From NCBI RefSeq assembly GCF_041734735.1, contig NC_134891.1:12840569-12904568 (forward strand): a stretch of 64,000 bases of DNA. Reading direction: 5' to 3'. Below the pieces are notes generated by a model, which was not told the DNA's origin, searched no databases, and saw only the letters and a list, made by a program, of their open reading frames with translations. Position 1 is the stretch's first letter. The number at the start of each line of letters is the position of its first letter. The stretch comes from Babylonia areolata. Lineage: Eukaryota > Mollusca > Gastropoda > Neogastropoda > Buccinidae. Positions 59,723 to 64,000 of the stretch are shown here, piece by piece. The translations under genes were made by a program, and so were the position numbers.

Positions 59723-60318
59723 CCAAGCTTGCTTAATAAGCCTTTACTGTCAAATAAAAATTCTATTCGGAATAAACTGTGTGTATCTGTATGCATTTAT
59801 AGAATATATCACACACAAACACACACATGTGCACATGGGTACTTTGGGGATAGACCTCACTGTATGGAATTCCACATATCCACACTCACATTTTTATTTT
59901 TGGAGCAGACTAGGCCTCACTGTAGAACATGTAATTATGGAGATTTGTGACTTTTCTGTTTTCAAACATGTGCTGCATATAATTATATGCACAACAGTAA
60001 ATAGCAAGGCTTGACCTGTCTAGTCTGTGAGTTACTGTGTATACTTGTAGTAAGTGATGGTATCATTTATCCTGTTTTGTTTGGTTTCGGCGATGACCAT
60101 TAAAGTTTACCACGTCATACACACACATGCCACGCATGTCATATGACAACGAGAAAGTCAACTCACAAAGATTCTTCGGTTGTTAGTTGTGGTGTTCTTT
60201 GATTTTCGCCATCTTGTATTTGTGATGCCAACTGCTCACTCATGACATCTTCCAGAGAACAAGGAACCACCACCGGTGCTTTTCCCCACGGACTGGACAC
60301 AGTCTGCGAACTTGCCAT
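37197..60318 (-). CDS. RIOK3: RIO-type atypical serine/threonine kinase 3, 11 exons, 562 aa
   Basis: RIOK3 is a cytoplasmic atypical kinase linked in vertebrates to late 40S/18S rRNA maturation and to innate antiviral signalling. Exons in transcript order: 60318–60167, 59599–59412, 58592–58488, 54865–54753, 53761–53618, 52917–52790, 48453–48268, 47450–47294, 46280–46110, 42531–42427, 37436–37197. All are GT–AG with consistent phases, 1,689 nt in total. RIOK3-specific N-terminal blocks are LEDVMSEQLA, ARMLQLQFDREHN and GSGKKITTKHDKVICGRKN. Kinase features are a P-loop-like FAEGKES (262–268), Lys290 in AVKVFKTT, the HADLSAYN catalytic loop (D406, N411) and the IDVSQ metal-binding loop (D423). 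Human RIOK3 is about 519 aa; the extra length is in the C-terminal tail. The gene is intact and divergent from the coiled-coil gene to its right. Introns are loaded with mobile elements and arrays. Confidence 0.95.
37437..37897. repeat. RIOK3: About 52-bp minisatellite at the RIOK3 exon 11 acceptor, left part
   Basis: There are about nine units of (AC)n, AGGACAATGAACACATGTTT and CACTGACACTG with a CTCCTGC block. Read on the minus strand, each unit carries CATTGTCCTG(TG)nCAG, the same acceptor used by exon 11. The array resumes at 42,095. Confidence 0.92.
38150..38245. repeat. DIRS internal complementary region
   Basis: The first half (to TTTCCTTTT) is the reverse complement of the element's left end at 37,898–37,957. 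The second half (AATTACACATACTTGACAGT onward) is the reverse complement of the right end at about 42,055–42,094. The two element ends are thus represented side by side. Confidence 0.85.
41041..41660. mobile_element. Putative non-autonomous DNA transposon with AAAGGAC repeats
   Basis: The terminal inverted repeats CAGGGTTC and CAAGGTTC are imperfect and flanked by TATAA on both sides. Inside, about ten AAAGGACC/AAAGGACT motifs cluster in the first 100 and last 150 bp, all in plus orientation. CAGGGTTC ends recall hAT elements, but an 8-bp duplication is not visible. No coding capacity is present. Confidence 0.55.
42095..42178. repeat. RIOK3: Continuation of the exon 11 minisatellite, right part
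   Basis: About 1.5 units (CAACACATGTTTCACTGACA and (AC)n) continue the 37,437–37,897 array. It was one array before the DIRS-type insertion. Confidence 0.88.
42427..42531 (-). CDS. RIOK3: RIOK3 exon 10
   Basis: The exon encodes HFQKRGVHGVLSPEQLFNHI and TGLDI, matching human FFQKGGV…LFNAVSGLNI at the end of the RIO fold. The donor is CAG|gtaatt. Confidence 0.93.
42726..42957. mobile_element. 232-bp MITE with TTAA ends, copy 2
   Basis: This is the inverted counterpart of 1,891–2,122, the same length and highly similar throughout. It is inserted at a TTAA in RIOK3 intron 9, about 195 bp upstream of exon 10. Confidence 0.88.
43797..44861. mobile_element. piggyBac-like non-autonomous element, about 1.07 kb
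   Basis: The left end is TTAACCCTTCTCC and the right end is CCTAGGGGTTAA, giving TTAA target sites with CCC/GGG termini as in piggyBac. It is AT-rich with no transposase. A hairpin GATGACGAGTTATCTCGTCA lies near the right end. It sits in RIOK3 intron 9. Confidence 0.7.
44862..46109. other. RIOK3 intron 9 remainder
   Basis: AT-rich intron; I see no exon or clear element. Confidence 0.5.
46110..46280 (-). CDS. RIOK3: RIOK3 exon 9 (catalytic and metal loops)
   Basis: The exon encodes LVHADLSAYNLLW (catalytic D406, N411), VYVIDVSQAVDLTHH (metal-binding D423) and FLFRDCTNIS. All residues expected for an active RIO kinase are present. Confidence 0.95.
46281..47293. other. RIOK3 intron 8
   Basis: AT-rich intron DNA without a recognised feature. 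Confidence 0.5.
47294..47450 (-). CDS. RIOK3: RIOK3 exon 8 (hinge)
   Basis: The exon encodes VPCPRVVTLKKHVLVMSCIG, the RIO hinge region, then DDKPAPKLHDIKLS. The acceptor is atttcag|G and the donor is GAG|gtcagt. Confidence 0.93.
47451..48267. other. RIOK3 intron 7 with a 32-bp poly(A)
   Basis: A poly(A) run at 47,796–47,827 is followed by TTAAGTAATTG. It may be a retroposed tail, but no body was recognised next to it. Confidence 0.45.
48268..48453 (-). CDS. RIOK3: RIOK3 exon 7 (ATP-binding Lys)
   Basis: The exon encodes VAVKVFKTTLLDF with Lys290, then NPRKIIKIWAMKEVANLNR. The acceptor gtcacag|CATGGAGG sits at the edge of a 4-kb array whose unit repeats this very acceptor. A partial copy of the exon lies at 50,305–50,380. 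Confidence 0.94.
48378..52230. repeat. 1,927-bp tandem segmental duplication (two copies)
   Basis: Copy 1 is 48,378–50,304 and copy 2 is 50,305–52,230. Private variants of copy 1 (GTTCATCAAC, GAGAACCGTGTACATAAAC, CACCTCAGTGCTG) recur in the same order in copy 2. The only difference I found is one extra C near 51,140. The left junction sits at a short shared CTTC. Confidence 0.92.
48443..52430. repeat. RIOK3: 4-kb minisatellite (46/49-bp units, about 80 copies) at the RIOK3 exon 7 acceptor
   Basis: The unit is ACACCTCCATGCTGTGACAT followed by CACTTCACCACTGAC, an optional AAC, and AATGTACATCA. Units of 49 and 46 bp alternate in patterned blocks. Read on the minus strand every unit has TGATGTCACAGCATGGAGGT, nearly identical to the true exon 7 acceptor gtcacag|CATGGAGG. 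The array fills most of intron 6. Confidence 0.95.
50305..50380 (-). pseudogene. Partial duplicate of RIOK3 exon 7
   Basis: This 76-bp segment is identical to the first 76 bp of exon 7, with its acceptor (gtcacag|CATGG). It breaks off after the codons for FRTR and runs into array sequence with a stop almost at once. It has no donor of its own at the break. Confidence 0.92.
52431..53617. other. RIOK3 intron 5 and flank of exon 6
   Basis: AT-rich DNA with a C/A-rich low-complexity run at 53,500–53,615 next to the exon 5 donor. Nothing else is recognised. Confidence 0.5.
52790..52917 (-). CDS. RIOK3: RIOK3 exon 6 (RIO domain start, P-loop)
   Basis: EKAVDSKTRVLLFKLVNSGL matches the RIO winged-helix-like start. 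GGCFAEGKESAVF is the nucleotide-binding loop; human has the equivalent STGKES. The donor GGAAG|gtaaag is in phase 2. Confidence 0.93.
53618..53761 (-). CDS. RIOK3: RIOK3 exon 5
   Basis: The exon encodes FPPEFESGDGEGMDMQLPNK and then VYNKLKKHSMTELKRRTRES, the helical segment leading into the RIO domain, ending EHSTA. Confidence 0.93.
53762..56089. other. RIOK3 intron 4 and part of intron 3
   Basis: AT-rich intron DNA around exon 4 with no recognised element. Confidence 0.5.
54753..54865 (-). CDS. RIOK3: RIOK3 exon 4
   Basis: The exon encodes GYAGSGKKITTKHDKVICGR, the RIOK3 signature just before the kinase domain. The acceptor is tttgcag|AA and the donor is GAG|gtaagt. Confidence 0.93.
56090..56129 (+). 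repeat. 40-bp direct repeat, copy 1
   Basis: The sequence starts AATCCACTGATAATCAATAA and is identical to 57,993–58,032. It lies directly at the left end of the DIRS-type element. Confidence 0.92.
56129..58464 (-). mobile_element. DIRS-type YR element (fossil), family 2, copy 2
   Basis: This is the same family as 37,898–42,094. The left end starts AGGAAATATTTTCCCTAAAA, with GTGACCCACTAGTGCAGACT at about 56,160. An internal complementary region lies at about 56,375–56,475, and the right end is an inverted copy near 58,380–58,464. A decayed tyrosine-recombinase C-terminus is visible at about 56,500–56,740 (FYLRDV, HEVRAWSSS). It is about 2.3 kb, internally deleted and broken many times, and lies in RIOK3 intron 3. 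A 40-bp host sequence recurs inside it (see 56,090 and 57,993). Confidence 0.8.
57993..58032 (+). repeat. 40-bp direct repeat, copy 2
   Basis: This is a perfect match to 56,090–56,129, located about 430 bp before the DIRS-type right terminus. AT-rich DNA unlike the rest of the element follows it. Confidence 0.92.
58488..58592 (-). CDS. RIOK3: RIOK3 exon 3
   Basis: The exon encodes VSFENYKTQHPVYEEEDDED, which parallels human SISFENYRKVHPYED, followed by an acidic run and PAKTKW. The acceptor is ttttcag|TC and the donor is TGGG|gtgagt. Confidence 0.92.
58593..59411. other. RIOK3 intron 2
   Basis: AT-rich with (AT)n at 59,320–59,364, about 50 bp from the exon 2 donor. No other feature is seen. 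Confidence 0.6.
59412..59599 (-). CDS. RIOK3: RIOK3 exon 2
   Basis: The acceptor cttcttcag|T is chosen over the gtgcag 6 bp downstream because only it keeps phase 2. The exon encodes the acidic EPSEEDFAAILAAADAN and the conserved ARMLQLQFDREHN, then FNGSSKG. Confidence 0.9.
59600..60166. other. RIOK3 intron 1
   Basis: The intron has (AT)n at 59,664–59,722 and short (CA) runs. No regulatory element was recognised. Confidence 0.5.
60167..60318 (-). CDS. RIOK3: RIOK3 exon 1 (N-terminus)
   Basis: Residues 1–50 start MASSQTVSSPWG and contain the RIOK3-typical CSLEDVMSEQLA. The donor TTT|gtgagt is in phase 2. A YY1-like CAAGATGGCG lies within the coding sequence (60,215–60,206). Confidence 0.92.
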
Positions 60319-61035
60319 GTTGGATGTTCTTCACGAGTCTGCTTACCTTCCTTTAACTAAAACAAGTACTAGATCTATATCCTTTTCTTTTACAACGGTG
60401 CTTCACGTTCACCGACTACTGGTACAGAAGTTTGGTCCTTTCCTAATATATATTGTAAAATTTCACAACCGTTATATGTTACGACGGAAGTATGCAAGAA
60501 TAATGTATTTTAAGAAGCCAGTCTGTGGTGAAATGCGCAGCCTTCCTTTCCAAAAGTTGCTCTTGCGTGGCTTGATGCAACTTCCGCTGGGTCAGTGACC
60601 GGAAGTTTGGCTTGATCATCACGACAGCAGACGACAAATTTGGGTGATTCGACTTCAAGTGAAGGCAAAACATTGAATCACATTTTGTGGTTTGATGGTG
60701 AACATCGATTCAGCTCCAATGAAACAGTTTCAAACTTCCATTATACGGAAATCTTCAATGAAAAAAGCCCCATAAAACTGATTCATTTCGACTTTTTCAC
60801 TGTTGGAGCTCGGTAATGTCCCACTGACATTTGGAGCTCACATCATGACTGTCGTGGCTGCCCATTCAATTGTTTAAACTTATTTTTCCTTGTCCTTGTA
60901 TAAAATTGAAAGCGTAAATAAATCTGACAATGCTTTGAGAGGTAAATCATTAGTAAAAAAAGAAAAGAAAAAAGAGACTTTATTTTATTTTATTTATTTA
61001 TTTTTTTAAGTTGACGACAGATCGCCGGATCGGAG
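60319..61035. promoter_or_regulatory. Candidate bidirectional promoter, RIOK3 / coiled-coil gene
   Basis: 717 bp separate the divergent start codons. ETS/GABP-like sites ACTTCCGC (60,580–60,587), ACCGGAAGT (60,598–60,606) and ACGGAAGT (about 60,484–60,491) cluster in the middle, typical of housekeeping bidirectional promoters. No TATA box is evident. Function is inferred. Confidence 0.5.
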
Positions 61036-61157
61036 ATGGAATCTAACAATGAGCTCAGCGAGAAGACGGATTCACCATTTACGCATAGTGACATCTTCCG
61101 TTTGAGAAGCTGCATCGTAGAACAAATGGAAGATCTGAAACTGAGAAAGGTACAATT

Positions 61158-61201
<44 letters not shown>

Positions 61202-61837
61202 GCTTACCGTAGGTCACCGAATGAGTAAGTAAACTGAACTCCATAAATTAGTTGTCATGGTCTGTAAATCAAGACTTGAGTATCTGCCCGTCTCAACAGT
61301 GTTTGTGTCGGTCTCATCTTCAGCCTATGGCATATTAATACAGCCTCATTCCTAACAATTCTGATTTCACTAGGCGCCCTGTCGCGGATCTCGTTGTCTG
61401 GTGAAGAATATATAGCTTTTGCTGCCCCGTTCTCCCTGTCCAGTTAGTTCACAAACAACGCAAATAGTCTGTAAATACAGCCTGCACACACACACAAATA
61501 ACACACACTCGATCAGTGTACACACACACATGCACACTGGCACACACAGTGGTACACACCACTTTCTCGCCAAAGACAGTGCACTCGGATGCCAAATGCA
61601 GTCAGGAGGCTTTATACATTATGCGAATGTATCGCCCATGTGTAGTCGAATCTAGATTTGAATCAGAATGTAAGGCAGTACAATAACATATATGTTTATT
61701 TTACTTTTGCTTATCCGATTATTTCATATTACCCACATCGATCAGCCCTCGCTCCCTCTCTATGGTCTGTCTCTGCCTCTCTATCTCGGTCTCTTTGTCT
61801 CTGTCTGTCTGTCTCTCTCTGCGTGTGCATGTGTGTG

Positions 61838-61876
<39 letters not shown>

Positions 61877-61933
61877 CTTAGCAAATGCACTGACTAATTG
61901 TCTTTGTGACCGTGACGGTGTGTGGTGTGGTGT

Positions 61934-61974
<41 letters not shown>

Positions 61975-62082
61975 CTTAGCAAATGCACTAACTGTCTTTG
62001 TTCTCCCCAGGTAGTGGAGAAAGACAACGAGGAACGTATTAGCCATCTTCTTTCTGAGAAACATGAACTGGAACGGAGTCTG
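61036..62082 (+). CDS. 5' end of an unidentified coiled-coil protein gene (exons 1–2)
   Basis: Exon 1 is 61,036–61,149 (38 codons, donor AAAG|gtacaa). Exon 2 is 62,011–62,082 (24 codons, acceptor ctccccag|GTAGTG, donor CTG|gtatgt). Both are in phase 0 and join cleanly. The start ATG has G at –3 and +4. The protein begins MESNNELSEKTDSPFTHSDI and turns into charged heptad-like sequence (EQMEDLKLRKV, EERISHLLSEKHELERSL), which predicts a coiled coil. I do not recognise the family. Later exons are expected beyond 64,000. Exon 2 confidence is lower because only its length and phase support it. Confidence 0.7.
61160..61200. repeat. (CT)n microsatellite
   Basis: A (CT)20 tract begins 11 bp past the exon 1 donor. 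Confidence 0.9.
61838..62000. repeat. Duplicated (GT)n–GGCTTAGCAAATGCACT unit
   Basis: The two copies (about 61,838–61,905 and 61,938–62,000) each have (GT)n, then GTGGCTTAGCAAATGCACT and a CTGTCTTTGT pyrimidine tract. The second runs into the exon 2 acceptor. Confidence 0.85.
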
Positions 62083-62288
62083 GTATGTCACAGTCATACA
62101 CTGAGATGCGATATAGTGATGATATGATATGAATACCTGTATAGCGCCTGTTCTCGGTTAGGTCAAACACGTAGTCATTTGAACAACAGCCTGCCAACCT
62201 GAGTAGAACTGACTGAGAGCTGTCTTTTAGCATTGATTGTCATCAGTTCGTTTCCTGTGTCATTCATTAAGTTTTCAGTCACACTGAC

Positions 62289-62289
62289 A

Positions 62290-62337
<48 letters not shown>

Positions 62338-62367
62338 TACACACACGGACGCACGCACGCACGCACG

Positions 62368-62420
<53 letters not shown>
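62289..62420. repeat. (AC)n with (ACGC)n centre
   Basis: About 130 bp of AC repeat are interrupted by CGCACGCACGCACG. Confidence 0.9.
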
Positions 62421-62445
62421 ACACACATACACACACATGCAACTT

Positions 62446-62592
62446 TTTACGTGCATGACCGTTTGTTTATTACCCCGCCATGTAGGCAGGCATATACCTA
62501 CTTAAGTTTTTTGGCGTTTGCATACTGGGTATATTCTTCTTTGTATAACCCAGCGAACGCTGACATGGATTACAGGATCTTTAACGTGCGTC
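62446..62592 (-). mobile_element. Truncated SINE, family A
   Basis: This copy matches the tail-proximal half of the SINE at 8,358–8,719 (CGCCATGTAGGCAG, GAACGCTGACATGGATTACA, GGATCTTTAACGTGCG). The tRNA-like head is missing. Confidence 0.85.
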
Positions 62593-63947
62593 AGGTTTGG
62601 CTGATTATCGTTGATATAAACTTTAAAGACTTATATTTCGCGAACCGCGTACACTGATCAGCTGTTCTCCGAGATCATAGATTATCGACAGTGCAATAAT
62701 ATGGTGCATATCAAATATAACTTTGTAAGTTTGAGATAGCGCTGTGCATAGATGCAAAATTTCGCCAACGCTGAGTTGCTAGATACAGTGAATATCCCCA
62801 GTTGCCTGGTAAATGTAACAGCAGATTAATACCAGATAGTTAATCTAGTAAATAAACGTTTTACTATCATTTTCACTTCACTTATAAATTTCTAAAATAC
62901 CTGAAAAATGAAAGGACGACACATGTACGTCAAAATACCGCTGAGTCTGATCTCAGTAAAGTGTGAACTTTCCATATGGGGCTCTTTGTGCGTGCCTTAA
63001 AACGTTGATGACAGTGACATCAGTTTAACCAGTAGAGAGGATGGATACTAATTACTAAGTGCGGTATTTAAAGACTGCAGCTGCTAGGTATGACAGGACT
63101 CCACCCTTTCGAACAAGAAAAAACCTTCACAAAACCAGGACGTCAGTATTGAACAACATAACCTTAGGTTACAAACCAACAGGTCGTGAAATTCATAAAA
63201 TTATTTACTACTACTTGGTATGACACAATACCGTGTGAAGGCAAGGTTAAAATTATTGATCTGCAGCCGTTTGAACTGAAAGGCAATGTAAGACAATGTG
63301 TGCACCAACTAATCAGGAAGGCAGATTGCCCTTTCATTGCTTGTTGTTTGGTCCACAAGCAGAAAGTCATGCCTGAAACTGCAGATACTGAAAGGTATGA
63401 TTTCTTTTTTTAAAGGAAACATTTTCGTCGGGATTCGGAGGAAACTAAATCCGTGAAAAGATTTTTAAAGGCCAGACTTGAAGGACGCTTTCGTATGATT
63501 TTCTTATCATTGGTGGCAGAAAAAATGTCATCGACACACACAACCCATTTAAAGAACAGAATTAATAATAATTATTATTATTGTTATTATTGTCAATATT
63601 ATTATTCCATAATAATGGTCTAGTTGGAAACGCAAAGAAGGGAATTTTTAATACGAACACAAGACAGACAGATACTATACAGTTCGTCAGAACAGTCTTT
63701 AACTTTCATCGTGTATCCAACACGTGAGGACTGAGAGTGCGAGTTTTTGTTTTCGGGTTAAGTACGAATGTGAAAACAGCTCGTTTTTACTATCATTATC
63801 ATTATCTTAATATTATACGGTCTGGTTGGAAACATGAAGAGGGAAAATGACACTTTACTTTCACATGATAAAAAAAAAAAACAATTTTTTCCTCAGCAAT
63901 GCTTCCTTCTGTCTTGCGTACATTAAACTCCGACGTTTTCTGGGAAT

Positions 63948-63990
<43 letters not shown>

Positions 63991-64000
63991 CACTGACGAC
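62593..64000. other. Probable intron of the coiled-coil gene
   Basis: AT-rich DNA with (ATT)n at 63,560–63,610 and (GT)n at 63,950–63,989. An open frame of 75 codons at 63,186–63,413 has no recognised domain and is not called. Confidence 0.45.

Noticed and set aside
63186-63413. 75-codon plus-strand frame, possible exon
   Set aside because: I could not link it in phase to the coiled-coil gene or recognise a domain.

Overview
This window looks like nuclear DNA of an invertebrate animal, most likely a mollusc and probably a gastropod. The two complete genes have many short exons with GT–AG introns. The SINE families resemble those I know from marine snails, and YR retroelements of the DIRS type and RNase H-bearing LINEs are common in molluscs. 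Tandem repeats are unusually dense. Species assignment is inference only. I see no bacterial operons, rRNA, genuine tRNA genes or CRISPR arrays.

Layout. (1) 3,318–15,404, minus strand: a complete 10-exon gene for a 12-TM major facilitator transporter of the oxalate:formate antiporter-like (OFA) group, 487 aa. Its introns hold microsatellites, two SINEs and a 2.3-kb G-rich array. (2) 15.4–20.6 kb: intergenic DNA with a 37-bp array touching the transporter start codon and a 42-bp array of about 39 copies (18.56–20.19 kb). (3) 20.6–32.3 kb: a nest of retroelements. An old plus-strand LINE appears split by a DIRS-type YR element (21,582–31,391, inverted terminal repeats). That element's leader is in turn interrupted by a nearly full-length EN–RT–RNase H LINE (26,962–31,133) flanked by an 11-bp target-site duplication. 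(4) 32.3–37.2 kb: intergenic DNA with a 41-bp AT-rich array. (5) 37,197–60,318, minus strand: a complete 11-exon RIOK3 gene, 562 aa. Its introns hold two more DIRS-type fossils of one family, TTAA-flanked DNA transposon remnants and a 4-kb minisatellite. (6) 61,036 onward, plus strand: the first two exons of a coiled-coil gene I cannot name. It is divergent from RIOK3 across 717 bp that contain ETS-like sites.

The most unusual feature is that large tandem arrays start at splice acceptors: transporter exon 7, RIOK3 exon 7 and RIOK3 exon 11. In the two RIOK3 cases the repeat unit carries a copy of the acceptor itself. A near-identical 1.93-kb duplication has also copied 76 bp of RIOK3 exon 7 into the intron. 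A DIRS-type element has landed precisely inside the exon-11 array, so its empty site can be read from neighbouring repeat units.
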